Notes: generated from the letters alone by a model not told the origin. 10,043 bases of DNA from DATAOG01 sp046727895 (GCA_046727895.1 JBKPDM010000575.1:1-10043); one strand, 5' to 3'; positions 1 through 6,888 are shown, counted from the stretch's first letter. Made by a program: numbers and translations.

Positions 1-2
1 GC

Positions 3-1808
3 CCGGATCAGCTCTCCCCTCCGCCGGATGGGGGTGAGGGGCCGTCGCTCCCCGTCCGCGGCTCCGCCGCGCCCTTCGCTCCCCGACCCTGGCGGCAGTG
101 GCTGCCGCTCGGGCCCCGCTCCGCGGCCGGGGCGGGGCTCGGCGCAGGGCGGCTGTGGGACCGGCTGTCGGCTGCCACCGTCGCTGCCGTCCTGCTGCTT
201 GTGCTCGCCACCTTTGGCGACTACGGCGTATCGTGGGACGAGGCGGGGCAGGATACCTACGGAAAGTTGCTCCTCGCCTATTACGCATCAGGCTTCACCG
301 ATCAATCGGCGTTCCATTTCGCCAATCTCTATCTCTATGGCGGGGCCTTCGACCTCCTGGCCGCGCTCCTCAACCGCATCCCGCACTTTGGTGAGTACGA
401 GACTCGGCATCTCCTGGGCGGCCTGGTTGGCGTCGCCGGGCTGTTTGCCACGTGGCGCCTCGGGCGGCGGATAGGTGGTCCGCGCGCCGGCTGGCTGGCA
501 CTCGCCCTGCTCGCCGCGACGCCTGCCTACTACGGACACATGTTTATCAATCCCAAGGACCTGCCGCTCGCGGCCGGGCTGGCGGGAACGCTTTATTTCA
601 TCGTTCGCACGCTTGAGGACTGGCCGCGCCCGGCTTGGCGAACCGGCATTGGCCTCGGGCTGGCATTCGGGATCGCCCTTGGCGTCCGGGTCGCCGCGAT
701 CATGATCACGCCGGCGCTGCTCCTGCCGATGCTCGTCGGCCTGGCCGCCCGAAGCCGCGATGAGGTCGGGTTCGGCGGAGCCCTCCGCGAGGCGCTGCAG
801 GGCGCGCTCCGTCTCCTGCCGGGCTTAGCGGTTGCCCTCGGGGTCACGGTGCTGCTCTGGCCATGGAGCGGCCTCGATTGGCGCAACGTGCTCCTCGCCC
901 TCGAGACCTTCAAGAACTTCCCCTTCGACGGGAAGGTGCTCTTCGAAGGCGCGATCGTGCCAGCGGCGGACGTGTCGGGCATCTACCTGCCCCTGCTTCT
1001 CGGCCTGACCCTTCCCGAGGTGATGCTCACCGGTCTCGGGCTCGGCGCCCTGCTCGCGGCCTGGGAAGTCTGGCGGCGCGGTGCGGTGGCGCTCCGGCTG
1101 CTACTCGACCTGCGGCTGCTCGCGGTCCTCACCGCGGCCGCCTTTCCCATCCTCTTCTTCGTCGTTACCGCACCCACCGCCTACAACGGCATCCGGCACT
1201 ACCTCTTCATCCTGCCGCCGCTTGCCGTGCTCGCCGCGTTGGCCGTCGCAAGCCTGTGGGGACGGGCGCGGCCGTCGGCTCGCACCGTGCTCGCGGTCGC
1301 GGTCTCCGCGGGCCTTCTCCTCCCCACGGCGCGTATGGTCGAACTGCATCCCGACGAGTACGTGTACTTCAACGACCTGAGCGGGGGCGTGAAGGCCGCT
1401 CAAGGGCGGTTCGAACTCGACTACTGGGGCACCTCGCTCGCCGAAGCGACGGCGAAGCTGATCCAGCGGCTCGCCGCGATGGGCCTGGCCCATCCGCCCC
1501 GGCCCTGGCGCGTGTACGTCTGCGCCGACACGACGTCGGCCGCCTATTTCTTCCCTCCCTATCTCACCGCCGTGCCCACGCCCAAGGAGGCGGACTTCGT
1601 CGTCGCCCTGAACCAGTTCTACTGCCCGAAGATGGGGCTCGAGCAGCAGGTCGCCCGGGTCGAGCGGGACGGCGCCCTCCTCTCCTGGGTCGGCGACGCC
1701 GCCGGTGTGCTCACCGCTGGTCGCAAGCACGCCCAAGCCGAAGCAGCAGCGCGCACGGCGATCGCCGTTCCGGGCGGCAGCCCCCAACCGCATCAGCGCC
1801 ACGGGTGA
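3..1808 (+). CDS. GT-C fold glycosyltransferase, family 39-like, multi-pass membrane protein (5' end outside the window)
   Basis: Integral membrane glycosyltransferase of the ArnT/PMT type, expected to move a sugar from a polyprenyl-phosphate donor onto an envelope acceptor; donor and acceptor cannot be read from sequence. The Ser-Trp-Asp-Glu at 231-242, in the first outer loop after a hydrophobic helix, fits the acidic motif of this family. A Phe-Ile-Asn-Pro-Lys-Asp-Leu-Pro block at about 543-566 and an Arg-His-Tyr-Leu-Phe block near 1195-1210 are also family-like. Many hydrophobic helices follow, then a soluble tail from about 1320. The first possible GTG (201) lies inside the first helix. 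The frame is open to base 3 without ATG, GTG or TTG, and its residues just before 201 (Leu-Trp-Asp-Arg-Leu, then an Ala/Val/Leu run) complete that helix. I therefore treat the gene as entering from the left. The methyltransferase follows 16 bp after the stop. Class is fairly sure; function is inferred. Confidence 0.8.
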   Translation, partial: PDQLSPPPDGGEGPSLPVRGSAAPFAPRPWRQWLPLGPRSAAGAGLGAGRLWDRLSAATVAAVLLLVLATFGDYGVSWDEAGQDTYGKLLLAYYASGFTDQSAFHFANLYLYGGAFDLLAALLNRIPHFGEYETRHLLGGLVGVAGLFATWRLGRRIGGPRAGWLALALLAATPAYYGHMFINPKDLPLAAGLAGTLYFIVRTLEDWPRPAWRTGIGLGLAFGIALGVRVAAIMITPALLLPMLVGLAARSRDEVGFGGALREALQGALRLLPGLAVALGVTVLLWPWSGLDWRNVLLALETFKNFPFDGKVLFEGAIVPAADVSGIYLPLLLGLTLPEVMLTGLGLGALLAAWEVWRRGAVALRLLLDLRLLAVLTAAAFPILFFVVTAPTAYNGIRHYLFILPPLAVLAALAVASLWGRARPSARTVLAVAVSAGLLLPTARMVELHPDEYVYFNDLSGGVKAAQGRFELDYWGTSLAEATAKLIQRLAAMGLAHPPRPWRVYVCADTTSAAYFFPPYLTAVPTPKEADFVVALNQFYCPKMGLEQQVARVERDGALLSWVGDAAGVLTAGRKHAQAEAAARTAIAVPGGSPQPHQRHG

Positions 1809-1824
1809 GGTGCCCGCCCGGAGC

Positions 1825-2562
1825 ATGGCCCGCCGCCTCGCCCGAACTCCGTCGTCGGACCACCCTGCGGGCGGCTGGCGGGACTTCTGGGATCGGCCGC
1901 ACCGAATCTATGTCAACGCCCGGCATCAAGAGATCCACTACGCGCGCGTCGCCGAAGACATTATCGGCGTGCTGCCCAGCCCCGACGCCGTGGTCTTGGA
2001 CCACGGCTGCGGCGAGGCGCTCCATGCCGACCGCGTGGCGGCGCGCTGCCGTCACCTGTATCTGTGCGACGCCGCGCCGGCGGTGCGCCGGGGGCTCGAA
2101 GGGCGCTTCGCGGCCACACCGACGATCACCGTGCTCGCGCCCGACGGGGTGGCGAGCCTGCCCGATTCCGGCCTCGACCTCGTCGTCGCCAACTCGCTCG
2201 TGCAGTATCTCACGCCAGCCGAGTTCGGCGACTTGGCGCGCCTCTGGCGCCGCGAGCTCAAGCCAGACGGCCTGCTGGTCGTCGCCGATGTGCTTTCGCC
2301 CGACGCCAGCCTGCTGCAAGACGTCGCAGCCCTCCTCAGGGTGGCGCGCCGCGAAGGCTTCCTGCTAGCGGCGCTGGCCGGGCTCGCGGCAACCTTCGCC
2401 TCCGACTACCGCCGGCTGCGCAAGCGATTTGGGCTCGCGCGCTACGCTGAGGCCGACTTGGTCTCGTTGCTCGCCGCCGCCGGCTTCTCGGCCCGGCGGC
2501 GTCACCCGAACTTCGGCTTCGACCGGGCGCGGATGACCTTCACCGCCCGCCCAATGGGCTGA
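1825..2562 (+). CDS. Class I SAM-dependent methyltransferase
   Basis: A soluble 245-residue Rossmann-fold methyltransferase (Methyltransf_11/25 style). Motif I is Val-Leu-Asp-His-Gly-Cys-Gly-Glu (57-64), the SAM-binding loop. The strand-2 acidic end is Leu-Cys-Asp (80-82). The motif around Asn-Ser-Leu-Val-Gln-Tyr-Leu (123-129) matches the motif IV/post-II region, and Leu-Lys-Pro-Asp-Gly-Leu-Leu-Val-Val-Ala-Asp (145-155) is the classical strand-5 motif. The substrate is unknown; neighbours suggest a lipid or glycan of the envelope. I chose ATG 1825, which leaves 16 bp after the glycosyltransferase and has GGAG close upstream. GTG 1810 is possible. An ATG at 1705 would add a low-complexity Arg/Ala/Pro tail encoded over the end of the preceding gene and looks spurious. 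The last 198 bp are overlapped by the convergent GtrA frame. Family sure, substrate not. Confidence 0.88.
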   Translation: MARRLARTPSSDHPAGGWRDFWDRPHRIYVNARHQEIHYARVAEDIIGVLPSPDAVVLDHGCGEALHADRVAARCRHLYLCDAAPAVRRGLEGRFAATPTITVLAPDGVASLPDSGLDLVVANSLVQYLTPAEFGDLARLWRRELKPDGLLVVADVLSPDASLLQDVAALLRVARREGFLLAALAGLAATFASDYRRLRKRFGLARYAEADLVSLLAAAGFSARRRHPNFGFDRARMTFTARPMG

Positions 2563-2991
2563 CGTCGTGACCACCGCCGCCAGCGGCCGGGCCGCTGGTG
2601 CGGCCGCTTTGGCGGGCCGGAAGGTCCAGGCGCGGTTCGCCAAGAACGTCCAGCACAGGACGACGCCGGTCGTCACGACCTGGGCGGCGAGGTAGTGGAC
2701 CACGAGCGGCCCCGTGAGGATAGCCATGGCGAAACCGTTGAGGACAAAGCCGACCGTCGCCACGGTGAAGAAGCGCGGCACGGCGGCCGCGTGCGCGCGG
2801 CGGCTACGGAAGGTGTAGCGGCGGTTGAGGACATAGGAGATCACGCCGCCGACGACGAAGCCGAGCAAGGAGGCCGGCACCGGCCGGACCGCCAACGCCT
2901 CGACGGCGACGATGAGCGTACCGTAGTGGCCGACTGCAGCGAGCGCGCCGACGCCCGCGAACGCTACGAACTGGGGGACGACATCGCGCAT
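2365..2991 (-). CDS. GtrA-family membrane protein (putative undecaprenyl-phosphate sugar flippase component)
   Basis: A small four-helix membrane protein of the GtrA/DPMS superfamily (PF04138). Members help translocate undecaprenyl-phosphate-linked sugars or act next to glycosyltransferases. Helices lie at about residues 8-32, 38-55, 75-97 and 103-118. The two family hallmarks are present: Asn-Arg-Arg-Tyr-Thr-Phe (56-61) after helix 2 and Asn-Arg-Ala-Trp-Thr-Phe (119-124) after helix 4. The GtrA domain ends near residue 127, but the frame continues to 208. Residues from about 144 onward are antisense to the methyltransferase gene, hydrophilic and compositionally unlike a GtrA tail. They may be a read-through extension acquired when the normal stop was lost. 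The ATG at 2991 is preceded by GTGAGG at good spacing. Its closeness to the GT-C glycosyltransferase supports an envelope glycan role, although it is transcribed in the opposite direction. Confidence 0.85.
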   Translation of the reverse strand: MRDVVPQFVAFAGVGALAAVGHYGTLIVAVEALAVRPVPASLLGFVVGGVISYVLNRRYTFRSRRAHAAAVPRFFTVATVGFVLNGFAMAILTGPLVVHYLAAQVVTTGVVLCWTFLANRAWTFRPAKAAAPAARPLAAVVTTSAHWAGGEGHPRPVEAEVRVTPPGREAGGGEQRDQVGLSVAREPKSLAQPAVVGGEGCREPGQRR

Positions 2992-3013
2992 TGCGCCTCA
3001 CGCTTGGCCGGCA

Positions 3014-3026
3014 GCGTACGGTACGC
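3014..3026. repeat. 13-bp perfect inverted repeat upstream of the GtrA gene
   Basis: GCGTAC and GTACGC flank a single central G. The site lies 23-35 bp upstream of the GtrA start on the minus strand, where an operator or promoter element could sit. There is no T-run, so it is not an obvious terminator. No recognisable regulator site; significance unproven. Confidence 0.3.
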
Positions 3027-3082
3027 GCACCCAATCGGCGGCGCCAGTACCTCGACCCGATTTCTCCGAGCCGCCGCCCGCC

Positions 3083-3367
3083 CCTTATCGCCAAGAAGGC
3101 AAGGCGCTCAAGCAACTGAGCAAGCACCTGGGGCTCTATCGTGACCAGGGACCGACGGAGCGGCCGAGCGACCGTCCCCTTTCGGACATGAGCCACGAGG
3201 AGCTGTATCAACGGCCGCACAATGCCAGAGCCAGCCTGGCCCGGGTAATCGAGCATGAGCAAGGACGAGCAGCCTACTTGATGGTGCTCAGCGAGACCTC
3301 CATGACCGCGCAAAACGCCCTCATCGCTGGCTTCTCTATCCTCTCTCCGGCGCCAGACGACGCGTGA
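3083..3367 (+). pseudogene. Start-less coding remnant, possibly C-terminal part of a phage terminase small subunit
   Basis: An open frame ends at TGA 3365-3367 and has protein-like composition (Glu, Lys, His and Leu rich, unlike the Arg/Pro/Ala shadows around it). It contains Ala-Leu-Lys-Gln-Leu-Ser-Lys-His-Leu-Gly-Leu-Tyr, then Leu-Ser-Asp-Met-Ser-His-Glu-Glu-Leu. That order resembles the end of small-terminase proteins, where a KALELLGKHLGLF-like helix is followed by an M-T/S-D/E-E-E-L segment. I recalled this resemblance from memory and could not test it. The frame stays open leftward to about 2990 with no usable start codon; the only ATG (3188) would give 59 residues and cut the best-conserved part off. 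I therefore call it a remnant. It could instead be a small unknown gene starting at 3188. Confidence 0.35.
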
Positions 3368-3433
3368 AAAGCAGCCGCGCCACACAGCGGTGGCTGCGCC
3401 GACCCTTTCATCTTTCCGGAGAGTGCAACTACA

Positions 3434-3700
3434 ATCTGGGCATTCGACGAGGCAGCGCTCCGCGAAACGCGGGAGGCTCTCGCCAAGCGCGACGCGACGC
3501 TCGCGGCTGAGAACGCGGAAACGCTCAAGGCCGTTCTGCAGGAGGCAGGCCAGGCGTTGTACGCCCAGGCGCCACAGGCTGCGCCGCATGCGCGCCCCGA
3601 GGTCGAACCTCCCAGCAGCGAAGCCAGGCCGACCGGCTCCGCGCTCGGAGGTCGCGTGGTCGACGCGGAGTACCGCGAGACTGGCACCGGCCGACCCTGA
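3434..3700 (+). pseudogene. C-terminal fragment of a DnaK-like (Hsp70) chaperone
   Basis: This frame encodes about 88 residues ending at TGA 3698-3700. It starts with a helical Glu/Ala/Leu-rich stretch of the Hsp70 lid type (Leu-Arg-Glu-Thr-Arg-Glu-Ala-Leu-Ala). It then reaches Gln-Ala-Leu-Tyr-Ala-Gln-Ala and a disordered Pro/Ala linker, and ends in Gly-Gly-Arg-Val-Val-Asp-Ala-Glu-Tyr. DnaK proteins have the same layout: lid helices, a LYxQA-like motif, a low-complexity linker and a terminal VVDAEF/Y peptide. The nucleotide-binding and substrate-binding domains are absent and there is no start codon; the sequence between TGA 3365 and about 3434 does not look like DnaK. The J-domain gene beginning 4 bp after the stop is the normal dnaK-dnaJ order and is the strongest support. 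Non-functional remnant. Confidence 0.6.
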
Positions 3701-3704
3701 CCTG

Positions 3705-4014
3705 ATGCTTCGCAGACGTGGCCGAGGCTCGGGACTATACGGGGTGATCGGCGTCCCGCGCGACGCCGATCAGAAGGTGATCAAGGACGCGTTCCACCGG
3801 CTCGCCCTGAAATACCACCCGGACCGGAGCAAGGGCCCGGCGCGGCTGAGCGCTTCAAGGAGGTCGCAGAGGCCTACGCTGTTCTCAACGACCCGAAGAA
3901 GCGGGCCGACTACGACGCGCGGGGCGGGCCGGCGTCGCAGGCTTCTCGCCCGAGGACCTGTTCGGCGGCATCGATTTCGAGTATCTGTTCGGCGGGTTGA
4001 CCGATTTCGGCGGA
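3705..4014 (+). pseudogene. dnaJ: Frameshifted DnaJ (J-domain and start of the Gly/Phe region)
   Basis: A J-domain protein whose parts lie in three successive frames. From ATG 3705 the frame encodes Leu-Tyr-Gly-Val-Ile-Gly-Val-Pro-Arg-Asp-Ala-Asp and the Lys-Tyr-His-Pro-Asp-Arg core; the HPD triad is at 3816-3824. Near 3840 the homology moves by one base to the frame with Glu-Arg-Phe-Lys-Glu-Val-Ala-Glu-Ala-Tyr and Lys-Lys-Arg-Ala-Asp-Tyr-Asp-Ala-Arg-Gly. Near 3930 it moves again to Gly-Val-Ala-Gly-Phe-Ser-Pro-Glu-Asp-Leu-Phe-Gly-Gly-Ile-Asp-Phe, typical of the start of the Gly/Phe region. Each change is consistent with one lost base. The zinc-finger and C-terminal substrate domains are absent; the frame instead enters the glycoside hydrolase. 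With HPD present but the frame broken, no working co-chaperone is expected unless the shifts are sequencing errors. Confidence 0.8.
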
Positions 4015-5703
4015 GCCGCGGCGGTGCAACAAGGCGCGTTCTACAAGCATCCAGACGGGACAACGGTGAAGGGCGTGGTTCGTCCCTTGCCGGTGTTTGA
4101 AGAGGTGTTCCCGAACCTGCCGCAGCCCATTCTCGACGGAAAGCCCCTCTATATCGCCGCGTACAAACGCGCTTGGGAGCTTGCGTTCCGCAATTTTTAC
4201 GTGCCGACCGCGGTCAACGGATTTCTCTCCTGGTACGCGGACGCGGCGTTTAGCGAACACGTCTTCCTGTGGGACACGGCCACGATGGTGGGCTTCCTCC
4301 GCTACGGCTACGGTCTCGTGCCCGGCGTTGAATCGCTGGACAACTTTTACGTCAAGCAACACCCCGACGGGGAAATCTGCCGCGAGATTAGCCGCACTGA
4401 CGGGAAAGACAACCGCGGATGGATCAATGATCGCGACCGGATTATGAGCCGTGTCGGCTTCGATTCACTCGAGCACGCGCACGAGTCTGAAATCCCCTAC
4501 ATAGGGAAAACTCCGCCCTCGGCGAGACCCTTCCTCACGCTCGACGCTCTCAACCACCCACTCCTCGCCCTCGCCGAACTCACTAGCTACGAACAGACCG
4601 GGGACCTCGGGCGGCTCGAGAGAGTGTACGCTCCCCTCCGCGCCTATCACGAAGCACTGCATCGGTTCCTGGAGCAGGGGAACGGCCTGTATCTGACCGA
4701 CTGGGGAAGCTTTGACAACTCGCCCCGCAACCCCGGCCTCGCGGGCGGCGGAGTGGGTGTCGACATCTCGAGCGAGATGGCGGCGTTTGCCGAGCAGCTG
4801 ATTAAGATCGCCCGGCTTACGGGGCACGACGCCGACATTCCCGCGCTTGCAGATCAACTGCACAAACTGCGCGAGCGAATCCGCACACTCATGTGGAGTG
4901 CGGAGGAGGGGTTCTTCCTTGATCTTCGGGCGGACGGCTCTCAGTCGCCCGTCAAATCGATCGCGGGTTTCTTTCCGCTCCTGGCCGGCGCTGCGGACGA
5001 TGCGCAGATCGCAGAGCTCCTAGAACACCTCTTCGACCCGCGCACATTCGGCCGAGACGTCCCCGTGCCGTCGGTCAGTGCAGATACGCGAGGCTACGAT
5101 CCCGAAGGACGCTCCTGGGCAGGTGGTGTGTGGCCATCCACCAACATGCTGGTGCTCGAAGGACTGGAGCGTACCCAGGGCGGTCACGAGATCGCCCGCA
5201 CCATCGCCCGGAGGTACCTGGCCGCGGTGAACGGGGCTTTTGGAACAACGAATACTTTCTGGGAGTGCTACGCTCCAGACTACGGCCCGGATAACACGCC
5301 GCGGCCGGGAACCGACGCGGAGGGCCGACCCTGCCGTGCCCACTTCGTGGGCTGGAGCGGTCTCGCGCCGATCCGCTACCTCATTGAGTACGAGATCGGC
5401 ATCCGAGCGTCGGCGCCCGAAAAAGAGGTCTATTGGGATCTAAGGAGCACCGGACGCGCGGGAATTCGGAACTTTCGCTTCGGGAACGGAAACGCGCCGG
5501 ACGGCATAGGCGAACCGAGGGACATTAACACGGACCTTGTCGCGCGCCCCGCACCAGGCGGTGCGACGTACCTTCTGTCCTACCGTGCAAACGCCCCGTA
5601 CACGCTCGTCGTCACAACCCAGGGCGGAGTCGTCTTGAGCATAGAAATTCCCCGCACGGAGGAAGAGCGGGAATTGCACATTCCGCAGCACCGCAACGGG
5701 TGA
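3997..5703 (+). CDS. GH63/MGH1-like alpha/alpha-barrel glycoside hydrolase
   Basis: A 568-residue inverting glycosidase of the (alpha/alpha)6-barrel class that includes GH63 glucosidases and GH37 trehalases, expected to act on alpha-glucosyl or alpha-mannosyl linkages; substrate not resolved. Visible motifs are Leu-Trp-Asp-Thr-Ala-Thr-Met (91-97), Ser-Phe-Asp-Asn-Ser-Pro-Arg (238-244), Gly-Gly-Val-Trp-Pro-Ser-Thr-Asn (377-384), Thr-Phe-Trp-Glu-Cys-Tyr (420-425) and Gly-Trp-Ser-Gly-Leu-Ala-Pro-Ile (452-459). By analogy with GH63, Asp240 is the candidate general acid and Glu423 the general base. A beta-rich C-terminal segment follows from about 478. The first in-frame start is TTG 3997, with GTG 4024 next. 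The first six or so residues continue DnaJ Gly/Phe sequence, so the true start is uncertain and any original signal peptide may be lost. No signal peptide is present. The barrel itself looks complete. GC and codon bias look slightly milder than in neighbours, by eye. Confidence 0.82.
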   Translation: MTDFGGAAAVQQGAFYKHPDGTTVKGVVRPLPVFEEVFPNLPQPILDGKPLYIAAYKRAWELAFRNFYVPTAVNGFLSWYADAAFSEHVFLWDTATMVGFLRYGYGLVPGVESLDNFYVKQHPDGEICREISRTDGKDNRGWINDRDRIMSRVGFDSLEHAHESEIPYIGKTPPSARPFLTLDALNHPLLALAELTSYEQTGDLGRLERVYAPLRAYHEALHRFLEQGNGLYLTDWGSFDNSPRNPGLAGGGVGVDISSEMAAFAEQLIKIARLTGHDADIPALADQLHKLRERIRTLMWSAEEGFFLDLRADGSQSPVKSIAGFFPLLAGAADDAQIAELLEHLFDPRTFGRDVPVPSVSADTRGYDPEGRSWAGGVWPSTNMLVLEGLERTQGGHEIARTIARRYLAAVNGAFGTTNTFWECYAPDYGPDNTPRPGTDAEGRPCRAHFVGWSGLAPIRYLIEYEIGIRASAPEKEVYWDLRSTGRAGIRNFRFGNGNAPDGIGEPRDINTDLVARPAPGGATYLLSYRANAPYTLVVTTQGGVVLSIEIPRTEEERELHIPQHRNG

Positions 5704-5761
5704 GGTTGCAGTCGTCGCGCTGTTCTTCGACAGAAAGTAGCACAGTGAGAACGCGCCGTTT

Positions 5762-6673
5762 GTGATCGGTGCGGCGGCTCTGATTGTCATCGTCGGCACG
5801 CTCTACACCTTCTACGACAGTGCCATACTTGCGTCCGGATACGTGCTTTTGCTGATCGCGGCGTTTCTCAACCAGAACCGGATGCTGGCCTTCCTGAATC
5901 GCAAGGTGCAGAGGCAGGCAGCCGAGCACGCCGAGATGAACGACACGCTCGAGAGCCGGGTCGGCCATCAGGTGGCGGAGATCGACCGGCTGGCGCGCCT
6001 CAAGCGGTTCCTGCCGGGCGAGGTCGCCGACCTGATCATGACCGAGGGGAAAGAGGCCCTACTCGAGGGCCACCGACGCTATATCGCGTGCCTGTTTTGC
6101 GATATCCGGCGGTTCACCTCGATGACCGAAACCATGGAACCCGAGGACGTCATGGACGTGCTGCGCGGTTTTCATGGTCGGGCCGGACGGCTGGTCGTCC
6201 AGTATCGCGGTACCATCGGCTATCGCGCCGGCGACGGGATCATGGTGTTCTTCAACGATCCGATCCAGTGCGACGATCCCGACCTGCGTGCGGTCAGGCT
6301 GGCGCTGGACTTGCAGCGGGCGTTTGCCGATCTCCAGGGCCGATGGGCCAAGTTGGGCGTCGATGTCGGCCTTGGGATCGGCATCGCTAGCGGTTACGCG
6401 ACCATGGGCGTGATCGGCGAAGAAGGCCGGTTCGACTACACGCCGATCGGCGGCGCGGTGAACCTCGCAGCTCGGCTCACCGACCATGCGCAGGACGGAC
6501 AGATCCTGATCAGCCCGCGCACTTTCGTAGAGGTCGAGGCGTTGATCGCCTCGCGCCCCGCAGGGGCGGTTTCCCTCAAGGGCATGGCGCAACCGGTGGA
6601 CGTCTTCCTTTTGGAGGGCCTAAAGGACGACTCGATCCTCGTCCCACTAACAACCTACAGCAAGCAGTCGTGA
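5762..6673 (+). CDS. Membrane-anchored class III adenylate cyclase
   Basis: A 303-residue nucleotide cyclase predicted to make cAMP from ATP on the cytoplasmic face. Two hydrophobic helices (about 2-17 and 22-36) lead into a charged coiled-coil linker (about 40-82) and a complete class III domain (about 105-290). Metal-binding aspartates are Asp114 in Cys-Asp-Ile-Arg-Arg-Phe-Thr and Asp158 in Gly-Asp-Gly-Ile-Met-Val-Phe-Phe. The transition-state pair is Asn234 and Arg238 in Val-Asn-Leu-Ala-Ala-Arg. The residue at the base-selecting site is Thr227, which favours ATP. The start is GTG 5762, 58 bp after the hydrolase stop. An in-frame TAG at 5738 separates it from a hydrophobic stretch (Val-Ala-Val-Val-Ala-Leu-Phe-Phe), so the gene may have lost an N-terminal sensor part. 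Guanylate specificity is less likely but not excluded. Confidence 0.9.
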   Translation: MIGAAALIVIVGTLYTFYDSAILASGYVLLLIAAFLNQNRMLAFLNRKVQRQAAEHAEMNDTLESRVGHQVAEIDRLARLKRFLPGEVADLIMTEGKEALLEGHRRYIACLFCDIRRFTSMTETMEPEDVMDVLRGFHGRAGRLVVQYRGTIGYRAGDGIMVFFNDPIQCDDPDLRAVRLALDLQRAFADLQGRWAKLGVDVGLGIGIASGYATMGVIGEEGRFDYTPIGGAVNLAARLTDHAQDGQILISPRTFVEVEALIASRPAGAVSLKGMAQPVDVFLLEGLKDDSILVPLTTYSKQS

Positions 6674-6792
6674 CGACACCGCCTTCGAGCCGCCGTCTGA
6701 TGCTCGAAGAAAGGCCAGAGGGGCGCGATCGCCCGCGCTCTCGATACGGCTCAGGCTCGGCTCCCCGCGGCGCGCGATAGGAATGTCCGGGC

Positions 6793-6888
6793 TTAGCCCA
6801 AGGTTCTGTGTTCACCAAGTGCGATACCGATCATGGCGAAGCCGATGCTGATCCCGACCAGCACCCACGCATGGATGCCTCCTATCGG
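6793..6888 (-). pseudogene. Start-less hydrophobic fragment (end of a small membrane protein)
   Basis: In one minus-strand frame, downstream of and overlapping the protease stop, about 31 codons read Pro-Ile-Gly-Gly-Ile-His, then an 18-residue hydrophobic helix (Trp-Val-Leu-Val-Gly-Ile-Ser-Ile-Gly-Phe and on), then a short polar tail ending at TAA 6795-6793. There is no ATG; the first GTG (6864) falls at the helix. The fragment resembles the C-terminal half of a small two-helix membrane protein. The gene at 9931 on the other strand supplies a matching N-terminal half that ends in Pro-Ile-Gly-Gly-Ala-His. This pairing is inference from a six-residue match. Confidence 0.35.
6831..6872 (-). other. 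Truncated start of the next phage head gene
   Basis: The stop codon of the prohead protease overlaps a strong Shine-Dalgarno (TAGGAGG), and an ATG follows at 6872 after five bases. The frame then stops after 13 codons (TGA 6833-6831), with no resemblance to a head protein. In lambda-like order the decoration or capsid gene belongs here, so its translation signal seems to survive while its body has been replaced. A real 13-residue peptide is unlikely. Confidence 0.35.

Noticed and set aside
863..2368. A 501-codon plus-strand frame overlapping the glycosyltransferase and methyltransferase
   Set aside because: Its product is Arg/Ala/Pro-rich with no motif, and the two real genes cover the same bases with recognisable domains.
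2804..3589. A 261-codon minus-strand frame across the remnant region
   Set aside because: It is rich in Arg, Cys and Trp, has no family motif and lies antisense to the DnaK tail and the terminase-like frame.
3368..4014. A functional dnaK-dnaJ operon
   Set aside because: Only the last part of the Hsp70 and the first part of DnaJ are present, and the J domain needs two frame changes.
6721..6734. GGGCG-CGAT-CGCCC hairpin between the cyclase and the phage module, as a terminator
   Set aside because: The stem is only five pairs and no T-run follows on either strand. The rest of 6674-6792 shows nothing I can name.
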